NCBI GenBank assembly: GCA_002404095.1
Contig: DHJA01000298.1
Span: 34,251 to 45,389, forward strand
DNA length: 11,139 bases
Reading direction: 5' to 3'
DNA from: Planctomycetaceae bacterium UBA4732
GTDB taxonomy: Bacteria; Planctomycetota; Planctomycetia; Gemmatales; Gemmataceae
This document shows positions 1 through 8,048 of the stretch, in pieces. Position 1 is the stretch's first letter. Each line of letters begins with the position of its first letter. Made by a program: the position numbers and the translations under genes. The notes beneath the pieces are model-generated. The model searched no databases and was not told the origin of the DNA. It saw only the letters and a program-made list of their open reading frames with translations.

Positions 1-43
1 TTACTAACGTGCGCGGCTCGTAAGGATGACATAGCTCGTCGTA

Positions 44-2767
44 TTACGGCTCATTCGCCGTCATCGCCGCATTGAGCGCCTTGGCGATGCGTTCCTTGCA
101 TTCATCCAAGTGCGCCCGCGTCGTCTCATCGACTGTCAACGCCTTGTCACTTAGCGTCTTGTCGATCCGGCCGCTGATCTCCTTGAGGTGTGCCCGCGCC
201 AGGCTACGCGCATCGGCCGGCGCCGCCGCCGGGCCGACCACCAGCGTCGTCAGGTCTTTCAGATATTCGCGCTGCAAATTGCGGCGGATCACCGACGATT
301 GCAGCGTCTTCTTGCCGTCCTTGCTGTCCTTGCCGTCCGTCGCGGCGTCGTTCCATACGCCGTCCGTCAGGCCGCGGAACAACTCCGCCACCGTTAACGG
401 CCGGTCGTCCTTGTCCGCCTGCAAGGCGTCGTCTTGGAGTCGCGCCAAAACCGACGGGTCGAACAAATGGTCCAGCGCCGTCTTTTGAATCTGTAGCACG
501 CGCTCGTTCAACGGATACTCCACGCGGTTCATCGCCGCCCGCTCGTTGCCCCAGTGCGACCAGCGATCCGGGCCGAGCCGCCGTAACAGCTGCGGCGAAA
601 ACTGGAACGCCCCTTCGTTGAACAGGTGCGTCTCCAAAAACTCCAACGCCTCGCGCTGCTTGTCGCCCTTGACCGGCTCTTGCGGGTCGCGGCCGTTCGG
701 ATCGCCGCGATGGTCGCGGTGCAGATATTCGCCGCCCACGAAGTTCGAGATCAGGTGCGCCGCGTTGCCGTACTGCTGTAGCAAGACGCCGAACGTCATG
801 CGCGTCCGCTGATAGCCCTCTCCCTTGTCCACCGTCTTGTCGGCCAGCGTTTTCATCAGTTCCTCGGCCAACAGGATGCGGTCCTTGCCGAACTGCATCG
901 GATCGGCGCCCAGGTCGAAGACGTTAATCAGCGGGTCGGACGTACCGCCCATGTCCTCGTCGGTGCCGTAGTCGTAGCCGGGCGTCGCACAGCGCGAGGC
1001 GATTTGACGCAGCGCGTCCGCTTCGCCTTCCGTGCCGCCGGATAACGGCTTATAGGCATATTCAATAGCCCAATAGTCGTAAGGCCCAAGCGTCGTCGTG
1101 AAGTAGTCGCCCTGCTTGACGCCTTTAGGGGCGAGGTTCACTGGGGCGTAATCCATCACCGAGCCGACGAGACCTTGTTTGTGCGTGATGTTCACGTCAT
1201 GAAGTTGGTCGTTCTTGAGCATGGTGCTGGCCTTGAAGTTGTGTCGCAGGCCCAGCGTGTGGCCGACTTCGTGCATCGTCACTTCCTTCACCGCCTGGCC
1301 GATCAGCTCATCCAGCACCACCGGCGACGGCTTGGCGCCGTCCTTGGCCGGGTCCATGTCCGCCAGCGCCAGCGCGGCCAACGCCAACTCCCGTTTCATG
1401 CACGATCCGCACTGGCATACACCCTGTTGAGACGCTTCGTATCGGGCCACGGCCGCGTCTGGCTTGTGATTGGGCCGGTCGTCCCAGCCGGCCAAGCCGT
1501 CGCGCGACGGCATGGCGCTGTTGAACAATCCCCACCCTTCGCGGATCGCTTTGATCGGGCTAATTGGCTCCATGTCCTGCGCCGTCGGATTGCCGCCGCT
1601 GTACGCCATCGCCTCCTGACGGTAGAAGCGCACCATGCTGGCGTCAAATACGATGTCGGCGTCCATCAACTCGCCGGTGAGCGGGTTGGCGCGCGACGGG
1701 CCGCGCGCGAAACCGCGGTCGGTCGTGATCCAACGGAAGGTGTTGTAATTAATATCTTCGGGATCGAAATCCTCGCTTTCTTGCTGGCGCACTTCGATGG
1801 CGTCGCGGAAGCCGATCTTCTCGAACGCCTTGTTCCATTCCAGGATGCCCTCACGGACGTAGGCCCGATACTCCTCCGGCACCGATTTCTCGATCCAGAA
1901 GATGATTTTCTTCTTCGGGGCTGACAGTTTATTCGGGTTCTTCGGGTCCACCGGCTCGGCCCGCTCCAAGCGCCAACGGTTGACGTAGCGCACGAACGTC
2001 GTGTCCTTGCTGTCGGTGCTGAAGTCCTTGACGACGGTGAGAAAATGGCCGACGCGGTCGTCGGCGATGCGCGGCTGGTAGCCGTCTTCGGGCAGCTGGC
2101 ACAAGCCGTAATGGATGACCACCGTGGCGCCGCGCGAGTCGATGACGCTGCCGTCGTGGAAACCGCCGGAGTAGGTGGCCGCGACCTCCAGCTCGACGTT
2201 GCGCGGGAACGCCTTGACCTTGCCCCAAACGCTGCGCGACGAGTCGAAGCCGCCGATGCCCAGCTGGGCGAAATCAGTCATAAAGATATCGTTAAAGTTG
2301 ATGAGGACGCTGCCGCGACTGGGGTGGACGCTGTGAATGCGCAGCGACATCAGCACGGAGTCGGCATAAGTGGTTTCGACGGCCTTGGCCACGGCGGAGT
2401 TTTTCTTGGCCTGGAAATGGACGTTGCGGCGAATGAGATGGACTTTGTCGCCGACGCGGCGGAACATCAGCACCCACTGTTCGCCGAAGTTCAGCGTGTC
2501 GCCGCCGATGCCGAGGCCGCGCGCCACGGCGATCGGACACAGAAACGGCTGGTTGAACTGCCCCAGTTGGATCTCGGCGAAGAGGCGGTCGTCCTTGAGG
2601 TAGAGGCGAAAGAGTCCTTCAAACTCCTTGGCCCCTTTGATCACCTGATCGAAGTCCTCGAACTTCTTTTCGGATGCGGCCTGCTGAGCGGCGGTCGGAT
2701 CGGTGGGGCCTATCAGCAGGAGCGCCAGCGCCGCCGCCGGCAGCAGCGCGATGAGATTGCGTTTCAT
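44..2767 (-). CDS. Secreted zinc-dependent metalloprotease (DUF5117/DUF4953 family)
   Basis: 907-residue protein, probably a secreted or periplasmic zinc protease of the bacterial family annotated with DUF5118, DUF5117 and DUF4953. The N-terminus is a classic signal peptide (MKR, a hydrophobic run to about residue 20, likely cleavage after the TAA near residue 27). The short N-terminal domain covers about residues 35-75 and a DUF5117-like beta-rich region about 90-280. The catalytic part begins near 290 and holds HEVGHTLGLRH at 499-509: zinc ligands H499, H503 and H509, general base E500. SVMDY at 536-540 fits a metzincin Met-turn. The C-terminal part to 907 is the DUF4953 tail. The ATG start has an AAGGAA ribosome site about 9 nt upstream. 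Oddities are a CQCGSC cysteine cluster at 451-456 and a DGKDSKDGK stretch encoded by three tandem 9-mers. The family call is firm; the substrate is unknown. No neighbour points to a pathway. Confidence 0.9.
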   Translation of the reverse strand: MKRNLIALLPAAALALLLIGPTDPTAAQQAASEKKFEDFDQVIKGAKEFEGLFRLYLKDDRLFAEIQLGQFNQPFLCPIAVARGLGIGGDTLNFGEQWVLMFRRVGDKVHLIRRNVHFQAKKNSAVAKAVETTYADSVLMSLRIHSVHPSRGSVLINFNDIFMTDFAQLGIGGFDSSRSVWGKVKAFPRNVELEVAATYSGGFHDGSVIDSRGATVVIHYGLCQLPEDGYQPRIADDRVGHFLTVVKDFSTDSKDTTFVRYVNRWRLERAEPVDPKNPNKLSAPKKKIIFWIEKSVPEEYRAYVREGILEWNKAFEKIGFRDAIEVRQQESEDFDPEDINYNTFRWITTDRGFARGPSRANPLTGELMDADIVFDASMVRFYRQEAMAYSGGNPTAQDMEPISPIKAIREGWGLFNSAMPSRDGLAGWDDRPNHKPDAAVARYEASQQGVCQCGSCMKRELALAALALADMDPAKDGAKPSPVVLDELIGQAVKEVTMHEVGHTLGLRHNFKASTMLKNDQLHDVNITHKQGLVGSVMDYAPVNLAPKGVKQGDYFTTTLGPYDYWAIEYAYKPLSGGTEGEADALRQIASRCATPGYDYGTDEDMGGTSDPLINVFDLGADPMQFGKDRILLAEELMKTLADKTVDKGEGYQRTRMTFGVLLQQYGNAAHLISNFVGGEYLHRDHRGDPNGRDPQEPVKGDKQREALEFLETHLFNEGAFQFSPQLLRRLGPDRWSHWGNERAAMNRVEYPLNERVLQIQKTALDHLFDPSVLARLQDDALQADKDDRPLTVAELFRGLTDGVWNDAATDGKDSKDGKKTLQSSVIRRNLQREYLKDLTTLVVGPAAAPADARSLARAHLKEISGRIDKTLSDKALTVDETTRAHLDECKERIAKALNAAMTANEP
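311..337. repeat. Three tandem 9-bp units inside the metalloprotease gene
   Basis: Plus-strand units cttgccgtc (311-319), cttgctgtc (320-328) and cttgccgtc (329-337) lie head to tail with one mismatch in the middle copy. They encode D-G-K, D-S-K, D-G-K in a lysine/aspartate-rich loop near residue 812-820 of the metalloprotease. The unit is a multiple of three, so slippage would change loop length without a frameshift. Confidence 0.75.
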
Positions 2768-3038
2768 GGAAGTGTTCCTTCAGGAGTGGATGCGGAACAT
2801 GCGCCGTTGGACGCGAGGTGCGTAGTGAGGGTTCGGTCGTTTCAACAAGAACACACGGTAAACTCACCTTAACTTGCCTTGACGGCCGGATCAAGGCTAT
2901 ACGGGCCAAAATGCGAGCGGGGCGCCGCCTGGCTTCGCGGAAGTCTCAAATGGCGGGTTGCGTGGGATGTGCGGATTGTGCCAGGTGTGCCTCTTCTGCA
3001 TGAACAGCAGAGCAAGCGTCGAGTCTTCCATGGTTGGT
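2768..3038. other. Intergenic region upstream of the metalloprotease gene
   Basis: 271 bp without a credible gene. It should contain the metalloprotease promoter and the end of the upstream minus-strand transcript. A 7-bp inverted repeat, GCCTTGA at 2876-2882 and TCAAGGC at 2891-2897, surrounds a CGGCCG core and could be an operator or weak hairpin. A minus-strand TTGATC (2889-2894) lies 17 nt from TAAGGT (2866-2871), which resembles sigma70 boxes only weakly. No T-run follows the inverted repeat, so a classical intrinsic terminator is not supported. Confidence 0.35.
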
Positions 3039-4199
3039 TTATGGAGCCTGTTTCCCAGCGAGAAGGTTGTCGATGGTTTCGTTGCGGAAAGCAAGGAACT
3101 GCTTGATGTGATCCAGCGACCCGACCGGCGCGCACCAGTCGAATGTATCGAGCGACCAGTCGTGGGACGCCGTGTCGCGGATTCTCAGGTGAGACGGCGT
3201 CAGGTTGCAGAAGCTCCCATAGAGGGACGCCGCCCGCCGTTGAAGCAGGTTCCGGAGCGGGCCGGCGAAGTCCGTCGGTTTGATTAGGGTGGTCGGGGCA
3301 AACATGCTATTAGCCGCGCTGGTGTAAAGCCCGGGCCAGGAAGGACGATAGGCCGCACCATCAATCGCTTCGATCTCTTCCCATAGCCGCTTATGCACTT
3401 TATGATCAACTAGGTGGGCCAACGCATAGCCCTCCGGGCCAAACTGCTGGAACGGCCTGCCACGAAACACGAACGACCACAGGTGTTTCGGGTAGTTGTT
3501 GTCGTCTATTTTCAAGGCCTGGCCGTAGCCCGCTTCCGGGGCCTCTGTCTGCTTCCGGTGTTGTGCGATTTCCTTGGAGCCGACGTATCGTCGGATGCCC
3601 GGAAACGTACAGGCACATCGTTCCCATAGGTAGGCCGTTGGATCGATGCCGCGCGCACTCAATGCCGCCGCCCAGGCCGGCCTATGTCGCTCATTGTCTT
3701 CCACCACCGCGCGTACGATTTCCGGATGCAGGAAGCGAACGAACGGTCCGATAAATCGAGCTAGGTGAAAAACGTCCTCGTCGGTGGGTAGATTCCAGTC
3801 GGGCCACTTCGAGCGTGTTCGAGGCGGACGAATGGACGGCTCTTGCGGTCGAACAAGAGAGACCGGCGGTTCGGCGCCGGTTGGCCATTCTTCACAAAAC
3901 TGAACGTAGAGATTGAGAGCGCTGCGAAGCGTCGCCGTCCCGTTATAGACATTCCCGTTGATAGGAACGCGATGCTTGGCAGCCAAACCCACTCGTTCAT
4001 CGTCTTTCGAGTAGCTCATCCTTCCCAGCAAGCCGCAGGACCGGTCCCCTGCGAAGTGGATGTCGAGATCGCCCTCATACACTTCCACGGTCTTGCAGTT
4101 AGAGACGCGGGCGCGGCACGTCGTAGCGGCTATGGGTTCGCCTTCCCTCGTCCGATAGAAGTGGATGAGCCACTGTTCAAACGCTTGCGTTCGCATCAT
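3039..4199 (-). CDS. Unrecognised protein with HNH-like motifs, third gene of the DUF433/DUF5615 block
   Basis: 386 residues, cytoplasmic (no signal peptide or membrane segment). I do not recognise the family with confidence. The N-terminal part (about 1-105) ends in TATLRSALNLYVQF, resembling the 'YrsALrkY..F' ending of N-terminal domains seen in some restriction-type nucleases. A proline-rich linker follows (about 108-135). The C-terminal domain (about 140-375) contains CACTFPGIRR (195-204), AHLVDHK (261-267) and SAANSMFAPTTLIKPTD (294-310). The H262/D265/H266 group followed by N297 could be a divergent HNH (beta-beta-alpha metal) nuclease, but this is inference. The start is one of two adjacent ATGs: GGGAG at 4203-4207 lies 3 nt from the first and 6 nt from the second (4196), so the second may be the real one. 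The gene overlaps the upstream PIN-like gene by 20-23 nt, implying coupled translation. Its base composition looks less GC-rich than the flanking genes, by eye only. Confidence 0.75.
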   Translation of the reverse strand: MMRTQAFEQWLIHFYRTREGEPIAATTCRARVSNCKTVEVYEGDLDIHFAGDRSCGLLGRMSYSKDDERVGLAAKHRVPINGNVYNGTATLRSALNLYVQFCEEWPTGAEPPVSLVRPQEPSIRPPRTRSKWPDWNLPTDEDVFHLARFIGPFVRFLHPEIVRAVVEDNERHRPAWAAALSARGIDPTAYLWERCACTFPGIRRYVGSKEIAQHRKQTEAPEAGYGQALKIDDNNYPKHLWSFVFRGRPFQQFGPEGYALAHLVDHKVHKRLWEEIEAIDGAAYRPSWPGLYTSAANSMFAPTTLIKPTDFAGPLRNLLQRRAASLYGSFCNLTPSHLRIRDTASHDWSLDTFDWCAPVGSLDHIKQFLAFRNETIDNLLAGKQAP

Positions 4200-4584
4200 C
4201 GGCTCCCGTTAAGGAATGTTGAACCACTGATCCTGCCAGTCCGCCGGCTCGCTGGCGTATGCCGCCGCCCGCGACCAGGAAATCCACCACGTCGAACAAC
4301 CGGCTCCTTTTTCGCATAAGGAAGAGGCCGGGCGAGCCATGACCCGCCCGCAAGTGGATGGCGAGGTGCGACTTCATGGTGGATTCGTCTCGTGACACGA
4401 CAATTCGGCAACACCGTTCCGCCCAGATCAAGACGTCTGGGTCTTTCGTCCCCAAAGGAAGGTCCACCGGATCCCCGACGCGGGCCACGTCGATGGGATC
4501 GACGTTGACGGCGTTGTGGCGCCGGATTGCTTGCCAGAGCGCCCAGCCGCGTAAGTCTTCGTCCAGGAGAAAGCGCAACGGCAC
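4177..4584 (-). CDS. DUF5615 PIN-like protein, putative toxin
   Basis: 135 residues with the hallmarks of the DUF5615 / Mut7-C-like branch of the PIN fold, whose members are usually predicted to be metal-dependent RNases and toxin partners of DUF433 proteins. It opens with LRFLLDEDL, giving the first acidic group D8, E9, D10. Further candidates are D48/D50 in TKDPDVLIWAE and D66/E67 in VVSRDESTM. SPGLFLMR (84-91) is the usual beta-strand after the last acidic motif. The domain ends near residue 105; the remaining 30 residues look non-conserved and overlap the next gene. The start is GTG, chosen because the match begins there and GGGGTGA precedes it inside the end of the upstream gene. Only 3 nt separate the two genes. 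Nuclease activity is family inference; the acidic residues needed appear intact. Confidence 0.82.
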   Translation of the reverse strand: MPLRFLLDEDLRGWALWQAIRRHNAVNVDPIDVARVGDPVDLPLGTKDPDVLIWAERCCRIVVSRDESTMKSHLAIHLRAGHGSPGLFLMRKRSRLFDVVDFLVAGGGIRQRAGGLAGSVVQHSLTGADDANASV

Positions 4585-4587
4585 GAG

Positions 4588-4992
4588 TCACCCCGTCTTG
4601 GAGCATTCTTCCGCCTCGACCCGTCGCAGCTTCTCCCCGATTGAAAGCGTAGCCCAGGTAGGATCCGCAGCATGGGCCGCGTCCGCTTGCCGCAGTTGTT
4701 CCATCAGCCGCCGGACTTTGAGTACTCCCGGCCCAGGCTGATAAGCCGCGTAGGCCCGATCCATTTCTTCATGACAGCGGGCCACATAGGAGTCCACCTC
4801 TTCTCTCTCCGCCTGGTAGAAGGAGGCCGTCTGCCGGATGAGATCCAAGGGCAGCGTGGGGAACTCGGCCTGGATCTGTTGCGCGGAACACCCCTCCTTC
4901 AAGAAGTCCACCACATGCATTAGGTCGATGCGGTGGCCCGTCAGGCGTATGTTACCGTATTCGTGTCGCGTTAGAAAATCCGGAAGGTCCAT
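4588..4992 (-). CDS. DUF433 protein with C-terminal extension, putative antitoxin
   Basis: 134 residues. Residues 5-60 match the DUF433 pattern: NIRLTGHRIDLMHVVDFLKEG, then a predicted helix-turn-helix from CSAQQIQAEFP to LIRQTASFY (35-59). DUF433 proteins are usually short DNA-binding antitoxin-like partners of DUF5615 proteins, and that partner lies 3 nt downstream. This copy is longer than the common size of about 75 residues. The charged, helical C-terminal half (60-134, rich in E, R, Q, A) may be the toxin-binding part. The frame is open upstream to a TTG at 5028, but ATG 4992 is preferred because the DUF433 match and a strong GAAGGAGG ribosome site (4998-5005, 5-nt spacer) both fit it. 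Autoregulation of the block by this protein is the usual model, not shown here. Confidence 0.85.
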   Translation of the reverse strand: MDLPDFLTRHEYGNIRLTGHRIDLMHVVDFLKEGCSAQQIQAEFPTLPLDLIRQTASFYQAEREEVDSYVARCHEEMDRAYAAYQPGPGVLKVRRLMEQLRQADAAHAADPTWATLSIGEKLRRVEAEECSKTG

Positions 4993-4997
4993 ATGCG

Positions 4998-5005
4998 CCT
5001 CCTTC
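4998..5005 (-). promoter_or_regulatory. Strong Shine-Dalgarno deciding the DUF433 gene start
   Basis: On the minus strand the sequence reads GAAGGAGG, 5 nt before ATG 4992. It is the best ribosome-binding site in the window. It rules against the longer TTG start at 5028, which would overlap the stop codon of the upstream cytochrome-type gene. Confidence 0.8.
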
Positions 5006-5024
5006 AGACGTCCGCTTCTCTCAC

Positions 5025-8021
5025 TCAATCCACGAACACAAACTCATTCGCATTGAACAACACCCGGCACGCCTTCGCCAGTCCATGTTTGGTAACGTAT
5101 TCCACAAAAGCGATGCGCTCGTCGGCCGTCGGCAGTCGGCCAAACGCCAGCCGGTAGGCCCCCTCCGCTTGCTTATCGGGATCGCCGCTGATCTTCCGCA
5201 ATCGCTCCGCGAGACAGTCCGCTTGTTTCAATATGAACGGGTCATTAAGCAGCGCCAGCGCCTGCAACGCCGTCAGCGTCGTGTTGCGCACCGGCGTGTT
5301 GACGTTCGGATCGGCGCAGTCCAGACAATCGAGGAACGGGTTCGGCACGCTGCGCACCGTGAAGCGGTAGACCGTCCGCCGCCAGTTGACCGGGTCGTTG
5401 ATCTTATCGACCGCCGTGTGGTCGTAGACCGGCGAATGATCGTCTTTGAAGCGGAACAGCTCGAAGCCCGGCCCGCCCATTGTGAGATCCAATTTGCCGC
5501 TAATCGCCAGCACCGCATCGCGCACCTCTTCCGCGTCGAGGCGTTGCCGGGTCATGCGCCAGAGAAAACGAGCGTCGGCGTCGATCTTCGTCGCCTCGGG
5601 GTCGTCGGCGGACGCTTGGCAGTAAGCCTCGCTGAGGACGATAAGGCGGTGCAGCTTCTTGAAGGAGCCGCCGCCGTCGCGGAACTCGACCGCCAACCAA
5701 TCGAGCAATTCGGGATGCGTCGGCCGTGAGCCGTTGCGGCCGAAGTCGCTCGGTGTGTCCACGAGGCCGCGGCCGAAATGGTAATGCCAGACGCGATTGA
5801 CGATGGAGCGCCACGTCAGCGGGTTGCGCTCGTCGGCGATCCATCCGGCCAACGCGGCGCGACGGCCGCCTTCGTCGTTCGCTTTGAGACCGGTAAAGTC
5901 CGCTTTCAATTCCGTAATGCAGGACAACGCACCCGCCGTAACCAAGTCGCGTTTCTGCTCCACGTCGCCTCGGTGCAGGACGTAGATCGGCCGCGGTGGG
6001 ATAGGTGAAACGGCGTAAGCGAGATTGCTCCTTGCCAGCTCCTGAAGGTCGTGATCGAGCGCGGCCAACTCCGCCGCCGTCCGCGCGAGGCCGTCGCGCG
6101 TCGCCGGTGCGACTAAAGCATCGGTCAAGACTTTACGCTCTTTTTCAACCTTCTGAATTTGTTCCTGTAGTTCGCCGCGGCGCCGTGCAAGAGCGGGCGT
6201 CTTCGGATCGGCCAGATCCGGCAGCGACGCCCGGCTGTCGTAACCGTCCACGAGATAGCGATTGCTCCAGCGCCCGGCCTCAATGGAGTCGAGCGAAGTC
6301 ACGACGGCGCTGCGGGCGACGTTCTTGCCGGCGGACTCGACTTCCAATTCCGCCAGGGCGAAGACGTAATCGCCGGTGCGCTTCCACAGACGTTGGGCCG
6401 TCATGCGGACGTACCTGGCTCTCTGACCAGCCGGCCGGAAGACGACCGGACTGTCGCCGGGATTGGCGTAGTCGTTCATCGTCTGGTCGGCGATGCGAAC
6501 GGGCTTGGTAAACGTCGCATCCTCCGACGCATCTAAGCGGAATCGCACGGGGAAGCCGAAGCCCGGCGTATCGGGGAAGTCCGTCGGACGGGCAGGGATA
6601 AGGCGCACGGCGTCGATGGGAAGCGATTTGCCGAGATCGACTTGCACCCATTTTTCCACGTCGAGAGTCGCCGATATGGCGCTATGCCAGCCGTTGCTAG
6701 GACTGGGGGCGCCTGCGGGCAACGGCAACGCGGCCAGTTCCTCGCGGGCCTTCTTGAGTTCGCCGTCCATGCGTAGAAGGTCGGGGCTAGAGACTTCGCC
6801 CGCTGTTTTTAGCAGCGCTGCCCGTTCGTCCGCGATCTGCCTGCGCCGGCCTTCCAGCTGCGTGCGCCGCGCCAGGAGTTCTTTACTGGCAAACGGCCTG
6901 TCCGCCCGCTCGACGCCGGCAAACACGGCTTGTAGGCGGTAATAATCCTTCTGAGGAATGGGGTCAAACTTGTGGTCGTGACAGCGGGCGCAGTGGACGG
7001 TCAGGCTGTCGAAGGTCGAAATCGCGTTGATTACCATGTCATCGCGGTCGAGGACGCGCGTCTTTTCTTTGTCCACCGTGCCCTCGCGCAACTCGGCCTG
7101 GCCGACGAAATCCCACGGCCCGGCCACGACAAAGCCGGTGGCCACGACGCCGTCGGGATCGTCGGGGAAGAGTACGTCGCCCGCCAATTGCTCCTTTATG
7201 AATCTCGTATACGGCTTATCGCTGTTGAAGGCGCGGATTACGTAATCGCGGTAGGGCCAGGCGTGATCGCGGCGCTTGTCCTTGTCGTAGCCGTGCGTGT
7301 CGGCGTAGTGAACCACGTCGAGCCAGTGGCGGCCCCAGCGTTCGCCGTAGCGCGGCGAAGCCAGCAGTCGATCCACCACCTTTTCGTAGGCGTTTTTGCT
7401 GTTATCGCCGAGGAAGGCCTCGATTTCCTCCGGCGTGGGCGGCAGGCCGATCAGGTCGAACGTCACGCGGCGCAACAGCTTGGTTTTGTCGGCGGGCGGC
7501 GACGGGTGCAGTCCCCTCGCTTCCATCGCGGCGAGTACGAAGGCGTCGATGGGCGTGCGGCCCCACGCCTTGTCCTTGACGGCTGGCACGGCCGGCCGAG
7601 AGAGCGGCCGCAGCGACCACCAGTCATCGTTGGCCGGCGCCGGCTTGTCCGCCACGACCGTCACGCCCCTCGGCCACGGCGCGCTGTCGTCGATCCATTG
7701 GCGCAGCGAAGCCGCTTCGTCGGCCGTGAGTTTGGCGCCTTTCTTCGGCATCTTCGCTTCGGCGCCGACGACCATCTGTAGGAGCAAACTATCCGCGGCG
7801 GCGCCCGGTTTGACAGCCGGCCCCGTGTTGCCGCCGGCCAGCAAGCGCTCGCGCGTCGTCAGATCGAGGCCGCCGCTTTTCTTCGTGGGATTGTGACACG
7901 ACGCGCAGCGCTGTCGCAGCAGCGGCGCGACACGATCCGAAAAGAGGGCCGGCTCTCCGGCGGATAGAACCCCCGCCCCGAGCATCCACACGAGAATAGC
8001 GGCGGCAGGCGCATTCATCAT
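5025..8021 (-). CDS. Planctomycete cytochrome c domain protein (PSCyt1-DUF1549-DUF1553)
   Basis: 998 residues, exported: a hydrophobic signal peptide covers about 1-22 (cleavage near LSAG). A planctomycete-type cytochrome c domain follows with a covalent heme motif, CASCH at 39-43. The DUF1549 domain covers about 150-365 and ends in a second heme-type motif, CARCH at 344-348 (CARCHDHKFDPI, typical of the family). Residues 375-430 and 608-665 look coiled-coil. Between them, about 445-570, is a beta-sandwich-like insert (EKWVQVDLGKSLPIDAVRL, RYVRM) resembling an F5/8 type C / discoidin carbohydrate-binding fold. DUF1553 covers about 710-970. Such proteins are abundant in planctomycetes, usually next to a DUF1501 gene, and a role in extracellular polysaccharide breakdown or electron transfer has been proposed; the reaction is not established. 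No DUF1501 gene lies downstream here; the DUF433 gene starts 32 nt after the stop. The ATG start has only a distant GGAG. Confidence 0.93.
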   Translation of the reverse strand: MMNAPAAAILVWMLGAGVLSAGEPALFSDRVAPLLRQRCASCHNPTKKSGGLDLTTRERLLAGGNTGPAVKPGAAADSLLLQMVVGAEAKMPKKGAKLTADEAASLRQWIDDSAPWPRGVTVVADKPAPANDDWWSLRPLSRPAVPAVKDKAWGRTPIDAFVLAAMEARGLHPSPPADKTKLLRRVTFDLIGLPPTPEEIEAFLGDNSKNAYEKVVDRLLASPRYGERWGRHWLDVVHYADTHGYDKDKRRDHAWPYRDYVIRAFNSDKPYTRFIKEQLAGDVLFPDDPDGVVATGFVVAGPWDFVGQAELREGTVDKEKTRVLDRDDMVINAISTFDSLTVHCARCHDHKFDPIPQKDYYRLQAVFAGVERADRPFASKELLARRTQLEGRRRQIADERAALLKTAGEVSSPDLLRMDGELKKAREELAALPLPAGAPSPSNGWHSAISATLDVEKWVQVDLGKSLPIDAVRLIPARPTDFPDTPGFGFPVRFRLDASEDATFTKPVRIADQTMNDYANPGDSPVVFRPAGQRARYVRMTAQRLWKRTGDYVFALAELEVESAGKNVARSAVVTSLDSIEAGRWSNRYLVDGYDSRASLPDLADPKTPALARRRGELQEQIQKVEKERKVLTDALVAPATRDGLARTAAELAALDHDLQELARSNLAYAVSPIPPRPIYVLHRGDVEQKRDLVTAGALSCITELKADFTGLKANDEGGRRAALAGWIADERNPLTWRSIVNRVWHYHFGRGLVDTPSDFGRNGSRPTHPELLDWLAVEFRDGGGSFKKLHRLIVLSEAYCQASADDPEATKIDADARFLWRMTRQRLDAEEVRDAVLAISGKLDLTMGGPGFELFRFKDDHSPVYDHTAVDKINDPVNWRRTVYRFTVRSVPNPFLDCLDCADPNVNTPVRNTTLTALQALALLNDPFILKQADCLAERLRKISGDPDKQAEGAYRLAFGRLPTADERIAFVEYVTKHGLAKACRVLFNANEFVFVD

Positions 8022-8048
8022 GGCGGGTACTCTCGATCTCCTGGCGAG

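Noticed and set aside
1175..1924. 249-residue plus-strand open frame opposite the metalloprotease active-site region
   Set aside because: The sense strand encodes HEVGHTLGLRH and conserved family sequence here; the antisense reading shows no motif.
2045..2872. 275-residue plus-strand open frame opposite the metalloprotease gene
   Set aside because: It lies antisense to a well-supported gene, has a V/A/D/H-rich shadow composition and no recognisable domain, and reflects the GC-rich codon pattern.
2876..2897. Inverted repeat as intrinsic terminator for the 386-residue gene
   Set aside because: The stem is only 7 bp, there is no T-run, and it lies more than 140 bp beyond the stop codon.
3039..4992. 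Mobile element carrying the toxin-antitoxin-like block
   Set aside because: I see no transposase, integrase, terminal inverted repeats or target-site duplication at either edge; acquisition by transfer remains possible but unproven.
4993..5028. Longer TTG start for the DUF433 gene overlapping the upstream stop
   Set aside because: GAAGGAGG with 5-nt spacing before ATG 4992 and the start of the DUF433 match favour the shorter form.
5085..5729. 214-residue plus-strand open frame opposite the DUF1553 region
   Set aside because: Arginine/valine-rich shadow of the cytochrome-type gene with no domain or ribosome site.
6972..7781. 269-residue plus-strand open frame opposite the DUF1549 region
   Set aside because: Shadow of a clearly coding strand with heme motif CARCH; composition is typical of antisense GC-rich frames.
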